Assembly: GCA_965227215.1 (NCBI GenBank)
Contig: OZ245729.1
Coordinates: forward strand, 1,922,001-1,986,000
Length of the DNA stretch: 64,000 nt
Direction: 5' to 3'
Source: Gracilimonas sp965227215
GTDB lineage: Bacteria > Bacteroidota > Rhodothermia > Balneolales > Balneolaceae
The notes beneath the pieces were generated by a model, which saw nothing but the letters and a program-made list of their open reading frames with translations, was not told the origin of the DNA and searched no databases. This document shows positions 49,653 through 58,523 of the stretch, one piece after another. The translations under genes were made by a program, and so were the position numbers. Every line of letters starts with the position of its first letter. The stretch's first letter is position 1.

Positions 49653-51515
49653 TTATTTAAGCTCCCAAACCGCAGCGGTTTTTGCTGACACCTTAAAATC
49701 CTTAGTGATATCAATTTCTTCCTCTGAAACCACATTCACACCACGTTCAAAGCCCTTTAAAATTTCAGCAAAACGATCCCAATCAAAAGTAAAAGGCTCA
49801 TCATTCGCGTTCATAACAACCATCACGGTTTGCTTATCGTGAACCCGGAAATAGACGTAGGTATTATTATCAGGAACAAAATGGACCAGCTTTCCTTTGT
49901 GAATGGCCATCGCGTCTTTGCGCCAGTTGGTAAGCTGACTGACCCATTCAATGATCTCGTTTTCCTTGTCGGTACGACCTTCTTCGGTAAACACGCTCCT
50001 TTCATCATCGGGCCAGCCGCCGGGCATGGTTTGTCGCCAGGCCTCGTCATCCCCTCCCCGGTTTTCGTGCCCCATCATTAGTTCAGTCCCATAATAAACT
50101 TGTGGGATTCCGCGTGTCGTCATCAGGAATGAATAAGCCATTTTGAAGTAGTCTTCATCTTTGCCCACGGTTTCGTAAATGCGGCCCATATCATGGTTAT
50201 CCAGAAAAGTTACATTCAGCATGGGGTCGGCATACACAAAGTCCTGAGACAGCACATAATACAATTTACTGAGGCCATTCAGCCAACCAAAGTCTTCATT
50301 AAAGGCCTGACGGATGGCATTGGCGATTTGAAAATCAGTAACGCTGGGGAGGTTTGAATCGTAGCCGTCATCAACGCCGGGCTCATCATATTGCCAGTAG
50401 GCTTCGGCGGGCACCGTATTCACCCACGACTCACCCACAATGTTGAAGTTCGGATAAGCTTCCAGGACTTCTTTCGCCCATCGCGCCATATAATCCTGAT
50501 CGGGATATACGTAGGTATCCATGCGAATGCCGTCAATGCCGGAATATTCGATCCACCAAATCGTGTTTTGAATGAGGTAATCAGCCAGTAATTGATTCTT
50601 TTGGTTCAGGTCGGGCATTTCTTTCACAAACCACCCATTCATCAGTTTATCGGAATCGTATTCCGAGGCATAAGGGTCGGAAGCCACAGCTCCCCGGAAA
50701 TTGGTCGTGCCGTACTCTTCGATGTCATGAACCCAGTCAGAAGTGGGTAAATCATTCATCCACCAGTGCTTGTCACCAATGTGATTATGAATCATATCCA
50801 TGATGACTTTCATATCCTTTTTGTGGGCTTGCTCAACCAGCTTCTTGTATTCCCTATTACTTCCATACCGGCGATCAACGCGATATAAATCGGTGGCTGC
50901 GTACCCATGATAAGCCCCATATTCTGCATCCATATCGTTTTCGATGATGGGCGTGAACCAAATGGCCGTCATCCCCAAATCTTTGATGTAATCCAGATGA
51001 TCCATCACTCCCTGAATATCACCACCCTGCCGGCGCTCAGGGTTGGATCGGTCAGCGGTTTCCCGCATCCCTTCTATACTGTCGTTGTCCGGATCTCCAT
51101 TGGCAAAGCGGTCGGGCATCATCAGGTAAATGACATCTGAGGCATCAAATCCCTGGTGGCGGCCTTCTGTCGACTCCCGGGTTTTCAGTTCATAATCAAG
51201 GGTAATGCTTTTTCCGCCCCGGGTTAACGTGATGGGTAAGGTTCCCGCTTCAGCTTCAGCAGAAATGTTGAAATAGAGAAACAAATAATTGGGCGAATCA
51301 ACGCCATACTGAGCGGTTATTTCCACGCCCGGATAATCTACAGAAGCGCGGTAGTGCCCCAATTCCTCACCGTATAGTTGGAGCTGAAGTTCATTAACCG
51401 GCATTTCTATCCACCAAAAAGGTGGATCGATAACCTGAATTTCTTTTGGGGTCTGAGCCTGAGTTACAGTCGTAAAAAGAAACAAGGCCAGGAAAAGGGA
51501 ACAAACTTTCTTCAT
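49653..51515 (-). CDS. secreted alpha-amylase/neopullulanase-type GH13
   Basis: 620 residues with signal peptide (LFLALFLFTTVTQAQ). An N-terminal beta module (about residues 25-110) precedes the GH13 barrel, as in cyclomaltodextrinase/SusA-like enzymes. Catalytic residues: Asp in GIDGIRMDTYVYPD, Glu in FNIVGESWVN and Asp in VTFLDNHDMGR. A C-terminal beta domain follows. The export signal places it in the periplasm or outside, for starch or maltodextrin breakdown. No susC/susD pair is near. Together with glgP and malQ in the cytosol it would feed glucan use. Confidence 0.93.
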   Translation of the reverse strand: MKKVCSLFLALFLFTTVTQAQTPKEIQVIDPPFWWIEMPVNELQLQLYGEELGHYRASVDYPGVEITAQYGVDSPNYLFLYFNISAEAEAGTLPITLTRGGKSITLDYELKTRESTEGRHQGFDASDVIYLMMPDRFANGDPDNDSIEGMRETADRSNPERRQGGDIQGVMDHLDYIKDLGMTAIWFTPIIENDMDAEYGAYHGYAATDLYRVDRRYGSNREYKKLVEQAHKKDMKVIMDMIHNHIGDKHWWMNDLPTSDWVHDIEEYGTTNFRGAVASDPYASEYDSDKLMNGWFVKEMPDLNQKNQLLADYLIQNTIWWIEYSGIDGIRMDTYVYPDQDYMARWAKEVLEAYPNFNIVGESWVNTVPAEAYWQYDEPGVDDGYDSNLPSVTDFQIANAIRQAFNEDFGWLNGLSKLYYVLSQDFVYADPMLNVTFLDNHDMGRIYETVGKDEDYFKMAYSFLMTTRGIPQVYYGTELMMGHENRGGDDEAWRQTMPGGWPDDERSVFTEEGRTDKENEIIEWVSQLTNWRKDAMAIHKGKLVHFVPDNNTYVYFRVHDKQTVMVVMNANDEPFTFDWDRFAEILKGFERGVNVVSEEEIDITKDFKVSAKTAAVWELK

Positions 51516-51641
51516 GAATAGGGTCTTTATTAATTGCCAGCAGAAGCTATAATAAAGATCAGTTCACACATTTTCTCATGTAAATGCTTACATGTACTAA
51601 TAGCGGGGCCTGACACCCTTTGAATGGTAGCAGGATATGAG

Positions 51642-52436
51642 CTATGACTGTACTTTTCCTTTTCCCCGAGTAGTCACTGTATTGGATTCTTGCTCCTTCT
51701 CATCTATTTCTATACCGGGGGATTGCTCTTTCATACTTTCAGGATCAGGCTTCTGATGGGTGCTTATGATTCGTTCAAAGCGGTTTAGCATCTTTTTCAA
51801 TTTCTTCTTTTGACTTTTAACCCATCTGCCAAACAGAAATCGAACTCCACCAAAAGTAGTAAGTGCCCCGGCAAGCAGGATAGAAATATTGGTGATAGTG
51901 GGAAGTTCTGAGTGCCCCAAATAAATGCCCAGTGATATAAGGGTGATTACAAATCCAAAATAATAGGCCATAAATGCAATTTTGCCATAACTGGTACTCA
52001 CAAAAAGCCGGGTGTTAGTTTCCGAGGGTGTTGCGCTTACGCTAACCTGCATGAACTTTTGGTCGGGGCTTACCCACTCGAGAGAATTGCCTAATTCTTG
52101 TAGATCACCGCCACTTTTTCGGAAGGTTCTTCGGGCTTCTTGTACAATCATTTCCCAGTTAGCAGCCGACATTGTATATGGTATTTCTTTTCCTGCCTCC
52201 TGAGAAATAGGCCCACCTAAAATATGAAACTTTGTACCTGAAGCAGGAGAAGTTTTTTGTTCTGAAATAGCCTGACGAATATACTCAGGGTCGATACCGG
52301 AATCAGAAGCAATTTGTTCTAACTCCTCTAATGTCAGTCCTTCCTTTGCCGATCCGGGTTGCTTTTTTTGGAGCTCCGTTGCTCTTTCAAGCAATGCTTT
52401 TATTTCATTGGTAGTGTATAATCTATTTCCGGCCAT
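51642..52436 (-). CDS. two-membrane-segment hypothetical protein
   Basis: 264 residues. The N-terminal 60 residues form a helical module (TTNEIKALLERATELQKK, LTLEELEQIASDSGIDPEYI) that resembles a SHOCT-type or helix-turn-helix-like segment. A mixed domain follows, then two adjacent membrane segments (AFMAYYFGFVITLISLGIYLG; ISILLAGALTTFGGVRFLFG), then a basic and finally acidic tail. I do not recognise the family. It is likely an inner-membrane protein with both ends in the cytosol. Isolated between the amylase and a serine hydrolase gene. Confidence 0.65.
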   Translation of the reverse strand: MAGNRLYTTNEIKALLERATELQKKQPGSAKEGLTLEELEQIASDSGIDPEYIRQAISEQKTSPASGTKFHILGGPISQEAGKEIPYTMSAANWEMIVQEARRTFRKSGGDLQELGNSLEWVSPDQKFMQVSVSATPSETNTRLFVSTSYGKIAFMAYYFGFVITLISLGIYLGHSELPTITNISILLAGALTTFGGVRFLFGRWVKSQKKKLKKMLNRFERIISTHQKPDPESMKEQSPGIEIDEKEQESNTVTTRGKGKVQS

Positions 52437-52498
52437 AAAAAATCAGTTAAATAAATAAAGCATATATAATCATGCGCTGGAATAACTTACTGAGGATT

Positions 52499-53572
52499 TT
52501 ACTCTATAAAAATCTTAGCCAGCTCATTTCGAAGTTCGCTCAATGGGGCACTTGATCGGTTGATGGCAAAAGCTATGATAACCTCATTTTCCGGGTGCAT
52601 GAGAAACATAGTGCTTCCGCCAACGGATCCTCCGCTGTGGCCTTTCCACTCGGTGCCGTTAATCACCATGGTTGACCAGCCAATGCCGTAATTGGTGGTT
52701 TCGCCGTCATCGGTTTCAAGGGGTTGCATCAGCCGGTCCAGCGTTTCCTGATTCAGAAAGTCGGTGGAGAGATGAGCTTCCCCGAATTTGATCATATCTT
52801 CGGTTGTGGAAAGAAATCCCCCGCCGGCCCACTTGTAACTGTTGTCCACATAAGGGGCCTCTTTGTTTTCGCCGTCTTCATAAATGTAGAATTTAGTACG
52901 GCCTGGAATATCCCTATAGGCATAATCAGGCATGGTGTTATTCATTCCCAGGCGTTGAAACACTTCCGTTTCCATAAAAGAAATGAACTCTTCGTCGGAG
53001 GCGCCTTCAACAGCAGCGCTTACCAGGTTCCATCCATAGCTGGAGTAGGAATACGAAGAGCCCGGTTCAAACAAAAGGGTGTCCTCTTTAAAGATTTCTA
53101 ACCCTGCAGTTACGGTGTTATATCGAACCGTACTCATAAATTCATTATCACGATAGTGCCTTACTCCGGCCAGGTGTCCGGCAACTTCTTCAACGGTGAA
53201 GTCATATTTCTTTTCGGGAAATTCAGGCACATACGTGTGGATGGATTCTTTCAGTTTCATTTTTCCCTGCTGATACAACAATCCGACAGCAGCTGCTGTA
53301 TAGGTTTTGGAAACGCTCCCCACCCGGAACAAGGTGCCATCGGGGTCAACGGGTGTTTGGGTGGAAAGGTCCGAATAGCCAAAGCCGCGGGACCAAATAA
53401 TTTCACCATCCCGATACACGCTTACGCTCATTCCGGGGATGTTATGTTCGTAGTAATAGGATTCCACCAGCTCTTCAGCTTCAATGATGTCATCCTGTAC
53501 GGCAACTTCCTGTCCAAATACGGACAGCGTCAGAAAAGAGAAAAGAATCAAAAAACTAAATCGCTTTTGCAT
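52499..53572 (-). CDS. class C beta-lactamase-like serine hydrolase, exported
   Basis: 357 residues with signal peptide (LILFSFLTLSVFGQ). Serine beta-lactamase/DD-peptidase fold with SxxK in GSVSKTYTAAAVG, a YxN-like motif in YSYSSYGWN and HSGG in WKGHSGGSVGGS. It matches the broad family of D-aminopeptidase/esterase-type hydrolases more than true AmpC enzymes. A related family member lies at 59538-60746. Substrate unknown; an envelope or peptide hydrolase role is likely. Confidence 0.85.
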   Translation of the reverse strand: MQKRFSFLILFSFLTLSVFGQEVAVQDDIIEAEELVESYYYEHNIPGMSVSVYRDGEIIWSRGFGYSDLSTQTPVDPDGTLFRVGSVSKTYTAAAVGLLYQQGKMKLKESIHTYVPEFPEKKYDFTVEEVAGHLAGVRHYRDNEFMSTVRYNTVTAGLEIFKEDTLLFEPGSSYSYSSYGWNLVSAAVEGASDEEFISFMETEVFQRLGMNNTMPDYAYRDIPGRTKFYIYEDGENKEAPYVDNSYKWAGGGFLSTTEDMIKFGEAHLSTDFLNQETLDRLMQPLETDDGETTNYGIGWSTMVINGTEWKGHSGGSVGGSTMFLMHPENEVIIAFAINRSSAPLSELRNELAKIFIE

Positions 53573-53619
53573 ATCAGTCTTGAGGTTTGGTTATAAATTT
53601 ATTCAGCTATATCAACAGT

Positions 53620-54915
53620 TCACATGCCTGCGGAATTCATATAATCAATCACCAGGTTGCTCATGGCCCGAACGCCTAATTTCATTCCGCTTTCGTCAAT
53701 GTAGAAATCCGGAGTGTGGTGTCCGGCAGCTTCTCGGTTTTGAGCTTTTCCGCCGATAAAGAAATACAGGCCGGGTACTTCTTTCTGGAAAAAGGAGAAG
53801 TCTTCTGCTCCGGTAATCGCATCCATGATCACGGCATTTTCCTCTCCTGCTACTTCTTCCAAAGTTGGGGCCATCATAGCCGTTAATTCCGGATCATTGT
53901 ACGTAATCGGATATCCTTTGTGTATAGTCAGGGTTGCTTCGGCTCCGTTGCTTTCTGCTGTATTTTGGACGATGGTTTCCAGTCGTTTAAAAATGAGCTG
54001 GCGCATGTCTTCATCCAAAGCCCGGATGGTTCCTTCAAGGTGAATGCTTTCGGGGATGATGTTATGGCGAACTCCGCCTTCAATCACCCCAAAAGTAACA
54101 ACAGCTGCCTGCTTGGTGAGCTCCATATTTCGGCTTACAATGGTTTGGGCGTTGTTGATGATTTGAGCGGCCGTTACAATCGGGTCTATCCCGTTCCAGG
54201 GTGCAGAACCGTGCGCCTGCTTCCCTTTAATATCGAGACTGAAACTGTTTACGCTGGCCATTATTCCCTCCGGCCGGTAGCGAATGGTGCCAACCGGAGT
54301 GGCGTCATTGATATGTAACCCGAAGATTACATCTACATCCGGGTCTTGAAGAACTCCTTCTTTTACCATCAGCTCACCACCGCCCTCTTCTCCCTGTGGA
54401 GCTCCTTCTTCGGCAGGCTGAAAGATGAACTTGATCGTTCCTTTCAGATCGTCTTTCATTTCCGTTAGTATTTTAGCCACGCCCATCAGGATGGCCATGT
54501 GAGTATCGTGCCCACAGGCGTGCATCACTCCTACTTCTTTGCCCTGATACATTCCGGTTGCTTCTGACTTGAACGGCACATCGGTGCGCTCAGTCACGGG
54601 AAGGGCGTCCATATCGGCGCGCAAAGCAATCACAGGTCCCGGCTTTCCACCTTCCAAAAGAGCAACTACACCGGTATGTGCTACTTCGGTTTCCACTTCT
54701 AAGCCCAGCTCATTCAGGTATTCAGCAATGTAGGCAGCCGTTTCAAATTCACGGTTAGAAAGCTCAGGATTTTCGTGAAAGTGCCGGCGCCAGTCTATAA
54801 CCTGCTGTTCAATTTCATCTGCACGAGTATCGATTATTTTTTTTAGCTGATCTGATTGAGCGAAGGCAGAAAGGGAGAAAAGGGAAATGAGAATCAGGGA
54901 TAGAGCTTTTTTCAT
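53620..54915 (-). CDS. M20 family amidohydrolase, exported
   Basis: 431 residues from the ATG at 54915; the frame opens upstream, but MKKALSLILISLFSLSAFAQ is a signal peptide at this start. M20D-type metal site: MHACGHDTHMAILMG, QPAEEGAPQGEEGGG and FGLHINDATPVGT. The dimerisation domain lies around residues 190-310. Related enzymes hydrolyse N-acyl amino acids or auxin conjugates. Export suggests use of external amides. Its neighbours, a serine hydrolase and an interrupted gene, show no clear pathway. Confidence 0.9.
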   Translation of the reverse strand: MKKALSLILISLFSLSAFAQSDQLKKIIDTRADEIEQQVIDWRRHFHENPELSNREFETAAYIAEYLNELGLEVETEVAHTGVVALLEGGKPGPVIALRADMDALPVTERTDVPFKSEATGMYQGKEVGVMHACGHDTHMAILMGVAKILTEMKDDLKGTIKFIFQPAEEGAPQGEEGGGELMVKEGVLQDPDVDVIFGLHINDATPVGTIRYRPEGIMASVNSFSLDIKGKQAHGSAPWNGIDPIVTAAQIINNAQTIVSRNMELTKQAAVVTFGVIEGGVRHNIIPESIHLEGTIRALDEDMRQLIFKRLETIVQNTAESNGAEATLTIHKGYPITYNDPELTAMMAPTLEEVAGEENAVIMDAITGAEDFSFFQKEVPGLYFFIGGKAQNREAAGHHTPDFYIDESGMKLGVRAMSNLVIDYMNSAGM

Positions 54916-55017
54916 ACAGATAATGGTCTTGTTCGGAGTTAAACCGATTGTAACCAATACCTGGCACTTTCAAAAATAGAAAACCTCCTGAGTTGGTTAA
55001 TAGAAACCGACAAATAG

Positions 55018-55416
55018 TTACCAGGCCGTAGCTCCAAACTGTATAGGGGGAAGGATCATCTCGTTGCCCGTTAGCTGCAACGTGCGGGGCCGTGGTTCTT
55101 CATACTTTTTGGATTGGGTATCAAGCACATAATTATACGACACTCTCTTCCCATCCAGATATCGCTTGAAGGTTACTTCGGCTGTAAAAATGCTGTCGGT
55201 GGGCTCTTCATCATGGAGGTAAATGTCGTCGATTCCCTTTAAAGGGCGAACATCACCCATAAGAATAATCTTGTCGGTAGAGGGAATAAAAAGGCTGTCT
55301 TCTAAGGCACCTTTCATGTGAAGATTAAAGGTTACGGTTGTTTGAGCTGAGGCTATTGATAAGCTTGAGATAGTAAAAAGCAGCCCAAGGCCAATTTTGA
55401 GTTAGGTTTTATACAT
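55018..55416 (-). pseudogene. exported beta-sandwich protein interrupted by an early stop codon
   Basis: From the ATG at 55416 the frame reads MYKT, then TAA at 55402-55404, then continues in the same frame as LKIGLGLLFTISSLSIASAQ and on to a stop at 55018 (132 codons in all). The part after the stop completes a textbook signal peptide, so the TAA interrupts the gene at codon 5. The mature part (TTVTFNLHMKG, ILMGDVRPLKG, VSYNYVLD, a terminal Trp) weakly resembles carbohydrate-binding E-set or CBM20-like modules. An internal ATG at 55317 would give 99 residues without the signal. A sequencing error, a real nonsense mutation and use of a non-ATG start are all possible. Confidence 0.7.
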
Positions 55417-55448
55417 ACAAGTTCGATTCATTTGTGATGGAAGTTGGT

Positions 55449-56744
55449 TTAGTTTTTAACAACTACTCGGTCTTTCCAGGAAAGAATAGAGAACACACTT
55501 TCACGAGGGAAATAAGGTGGTATTGAGTAGCGAAGCCGGTTGTCATACTCATAGTTTTTTGAAAAGCCGGTGTCGCCCGAAAAACCGCCAAAAGTACCCA
55601 CAGGTCCCCTGTTTTTTTGAATGATACCACCCAGTAAATTTATTTTACCCCGATAGCCGCCTGAACTATAATTTTCCACTCGAAACGAAGTGCCCATGGC
55701 CATTATAGAGGCATGGAGGTTAACATCTGATGTGCCTTTATAGGTGTGGGCATTTCTATCAAGGATCACGTCTTTTTCACTTACTAAGCCAAGCAGGTCG
55801 GTGGAAACGTCATTATTTCGGGGATCATCGTAGTACTCCAGATCTCCCATGATTTCGATGTCGTCTTCGGAGTGCAGGGTTAGAGGGCCGGAGACCGTAC
55901 CTTTAACCGAAGCTTTTTTAGTAGTAGATATAATTCCGTTGTGTTCAGAGGCATCGTAATCCTGAGCCGGCAACCAAACTTCAGCAGCTTCATCATACTC
56001 CGAAACAGAAACTGATCCATCGTTCTTAAAAATCACGTCAATTTGATTGGTGAAAGTTAAGCCGGATGTAGTAGCGGCACTTTTCAGGTCACTGATCTGG
56101 GCCTGAGTAGGTAAGGGGCGCTCGGGTGAGTTGAAATCTGTAGTACTTCTAAAGTCCGGATTATCCCCAAAAAGGCTCCGGCTTTGCCAGTTATTTGGAC
56201 TCGAAACGTGCCCATAAAAAGTAGGTGTTCCCGACATCCTGAATGTGCCGTTAGTGTGAATGGGCCCTGAAATGACATCCGAAGAGTAAAAGTAAATTTC
56301 TGAGTTACCCAGCAGGCTGCTTCGTTCTTCATCGGAGAAATAAGAATACTTGGAATAGGAATCCCGGCGCATCATCACTTCTATTACGGCGGTATAATTT
56401 CCATAGGTTGCTTCGCCGTACAAAAGAACTTTATACTCATCCCAGCCGCCCTGGCCTACCGATATTCCCTCAGGGTAAGAGTTGCTTTCAGAGTCGTACA
56501 GCTCGAGAGAAGCTGTTCCCGGAAGCGCGCTTACATCTGAGATCTCTCCATCCCATTCATTATCGATGGTGATTTTTTCGATGGCCATCTTGATCATACT
56601 GACGGCCGAATTTTTGGCCTGCGCCTCGCTAATGTTCTGCGCTGATTTTTTTGGCAGCATCATGGCCCGGCGATTGTTTGAGTTTGTAATAACACCGGCA
56701 ATAATCATAAAGCCGGCCACTAGAATTAACATAGATCTTCCCAT
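55449..56744 (-). CDS. pseudopilin-like protein with a DUF4900-type body
   Basis: 431 residues. One N-terminal membrane segment (SMLILVAGFMIIAGVIT) is followed by a long helix, as in minor pilins of the PilX type. The body is beta-helical in character (SGPIHTNGTFRMSGTPTFYG, GTVSGPLTLHSEDDIEIMGDL, LLGGIIQKNRGPVG), which resembles DUF4900-type proteins; I make this match from memory. It lacks the class III prepilin cleavage motif (G/A followed by FTLxE). Last of three same-strand genes with pilin-like layout (gaps of 12 and -4 bases). Confidence 0.65.
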   Translation of the reverse strand: MGRSMLILVAGFMIIAGVITNSNNRRAMMLPKKSAQNISEAQAKNSAVSMIKMAIEKITIDNEWDGEISDVSALPGTASLELYDSESNSYPEGISVGQGGWDEYKVLLYGEATYGNYTAVIEVMMRRDSYSKYSYFSDEERSSLLGNSEIYFYSSDVISGPIHTNGTFRMSGTPTFYGHVSSPNNWQSRSLFGDNPDFRSTTDFNSPERPLPTQAQISDLKSAATTSGLTFTNQIDVIFKNDGSVSVSEYDEAAEVWLPAQDYDASEHNGIISTTKKASVKGTVSGPLTLHSEDDIEIMGDLEYYDDPRNNDVSTDLLGLVSEKDVILDRNAHTYKGTSDVNLHASIMAMGTSFRVENYSSGGYRGKINLLGGIIQKNRGPVGTFGGFSGDTGFSKNYEYDNRLRYSIPPYFPRESVFSILSWKDRVVVKN

Positions 56745-56756
56745 AACAGCAGGTTC

Positions 56757-57356
56757 TTAAAAAGTTAAATTATTAGGCACAATGGTCCGGTTCCATACTG
56801 AGCGATAGTACTTTTCAGCACCTTTAGTGCTAACGTAGTAGGAGTTTTTAGACTCGTGAACCAATTCAATGGAAATCTGCTTCACAAGCTCAGGGTCGCT
56901 CGTTTTGTCGCCATTGGCATCCAGGTATTTAAATTCCAGATGGGTAACATGAAAAGTCAGGTCTTCGCTGTCTCCTCCAAAAAAGGGATCGGGATCAAAG
57001 GTACGCGTCAGTATATAGTCGCTCGGATTATCAGTGGAAGTCGCTTTGTTGGAAGTCAGGTTCCATTCCACCGAATTGTAATCAGCAACAGTTCCACTTC
57101 CGTCTCCATCATAAATGTCGCCTTTAAACTTGAACTCTCCTTCTTTCATGCTGAGGATGTTATCGGCCGTGCCGGTGTTGTACCCCAGACGATTGATGTC
57201 ATTTTGAAGGATTTCAACGATGGTATCAAAAGAATTCTCCGCCATAACCCCGGTGGTTGTTTCCACGGCTGAGTTGAAAACAAAATTATTGAAGGCTAAC
57301 AGCGTGAGCAGGAAAAGCCCCCCAATTACGAAGCTTGTGAAAATGTTCAGATTCAT
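56757..57356 (-). CDS. PilW-like pseudopilin candidate
   Basis: 199 residues. N-terminal hydrophobic segment (FTSFVIGGLFLLTLLAFNN) followed directly by an extended helix with FDTIVEILQNDINRLGYNTG, the layout of PilW-type minor pilins. A C-terminal beta domain ends VWNRTIVPNNLTF. There is no prepilin peptidase motif, so it may stay membrane-anchored. Its start overlaps the stop of the preceding gene by 4 bases, which supports co-translation. Confidence 0.65.
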   Translation of the reverse strand: MNLNIFTSFVIGGLFLLTLLAFNNFVFNSAVETTTGVMAENSFDTIVEILQNDINRLGYNTGTADNILSMKEGEFKFKGDIYDGDGSGTVADYNSVEWNLTSNKATSTDNPSDYILTRTFDPDPFFGGDSEDLTFHVTHLEFKYLDANGDKTSDPELVKQISIELVHESKNSYYVSTKGAEKYYRSVWNRTIVPNNLTF

Positions 57357-57781
57357 TTCTCAAAGGATTTAATGAACACAAGTGTCGCTTCCGAGTTGTA
57401 ATCCTTTACGGTATTAGTCACCGTTACCGTAACGAGGTATCGGTTTAGCAGAGGGTCGGGTTCTTGTATCAGTTCGGAATCTGCTTCAACCCGAAAGGTT
57501 TCTTCATACTGGTTCTCAGAACCGTACACGTTGGTTGTATTTTTGGGATAGTCAGCGAACATATAGTCGCCGTGTCCGTCTTTTAAGTGATTTTCTTTGT
57601 CCCGGCTCAGCAGCTTAACTTGTTCAATCTCGTCCTGTGCCAAGGCGATGGACCGGTTTTCAGTACCCGCAGTTACCATGCTTTCTGAAGCAGCCAGAAA
57701 GCTTTTGGATATGTTGGTGGACATCAGGGAGAAAAGCAGCATGGCTGCCATCAAATAAATAATATCAGAATAGTCGGTCAT
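57353..57781 (-). CDS. PilV-like pseudopilin candidate
   Basis: 142 residues, first of the trio. The hydrophobic N-terminus (IIYLMAAMLLFSLMSTNISKSF) continues into a helix with ENRSIALAQDEIEQVK, typical of PilV-type minor pilins. A small beta domain ends LVFIKSFEK. It lacks a class III signal peptide. No pilB, pilC, pilD or pilQ is in the window, so whether it forms part of a type IV pilus or a separate envelope fibre is unknown. Confidence 0.6.
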   Translation of the reverse strand: MTDYSDIIYLMAAMLLFSLMSTNISKSFLAASESMVTAGTENRSIALAQDEIEQVKLLSRDKENHLKDGHGDYMFADYPKNTTNVYGSENQYEETFRVEADSELIQEPDPLLNRYLVTVTVTNTVKDYNSEATLVFIKSFEK

Positions 57782-57868
57782 AAGTATAGCTCAAGTTTAT
57801 TTGGCTATACATACGATGATGATTTATAGGGGGATTGCCGAGAAAGGGTTAGGTTTTTTTAATATATG

Positions 57869-58516
57869 CTAAAGGTAGAAGATCTCGTCCAGCTCAAAGA
57901 TGTGATATCCTTTGGGACATTTATGAAGCGAATTGATCATCCCTTCCGCCACCTTTCCTGCAAAGATAGGACGGTATTTTTTCAGTCCCGGAATTTTAGT
58001 GAAGATTTTGGCCATAAAGATGCCGACGGCTTCTCCCGGCCTGTTTTCAGTTCGGTCTCCATCCAGAAAGGAAGGGCGAAGGATGGTGATAACTTCGAAA
58101 GGCAGGTCTTTCACGGCTTCATCCAGCTCGCCTTTAAGCCGGGTATAAAAAGCGCGCGACTCAGCATTAGCCCCGGCCGAAGAAACCAGTGAAAACTTGG
58201 TTACGCCATTTTCAGCCGCCGCTTTAGCTGTTTCATACTGATAGGTAAAGTCGATGGTATATTGCCTCTCCTGGCCCCCGGCTTGTTTAATGGTGGTGCC
58301 TAAAGCAGAATACAGTTCATCTCCGGTGAGCCGGTGTTTCCACTCTTCTATGTTATCGAAATCAACAATATGCTCTTCCAGCTTGGAATGCTCAACGCCC
58401 GTGCTTCGCCGGTGAAAGACCTTCACGGTTTTGTAGCGGACGTCTTCCAAAAGCTGCTTCAGAACATGAGAGCCAACCAGGCCGGTAGCACCAATAACAA
58501 TTGCTGTTTTATTCAT
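57869..58516 (-). CDS. NAD(P)-binding oxidoreductase, HTATIP2-like
   Basis: 215 residues from the ATG at 58516; the frame runs upstream into the M23-like gene, but the Rossmann start MNKTAIVIGATGLVGSH begins here. Atypical SDR without a clear YxxxK pair. It has KFSLVSSAGANAESRAFYTR and FEVITILRPSFLDGDRTENR, as in the TIP30/HTATIP2 oxidoreductase-like group. It follows the degenerate M23 gene by 7 bases, so the two share a transcript. The substrate is unknown. Confidence 0.82.
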   Translation of the reverse strand: MNKTAIVIGATGLVGSHVLKQLLEDVRYKTVKVFHRRSTGVEHSKLEEHIVDFDNIEEWKHRLTGDELYSALGTTIKQAGGQERQYTIDFTYQYETAKAAAENGVTKFSLVSSAGANAESRAFYTRLKGELDEAVKDLPFEVITILRPSFLDGDRTENRPGEAVGIFMAKIFTKIPGLKKYRPIFAGKVAEGMINSLHKCPKGYHIFELDEIFYL

Positions 58517-58523
58517 CAGGATG

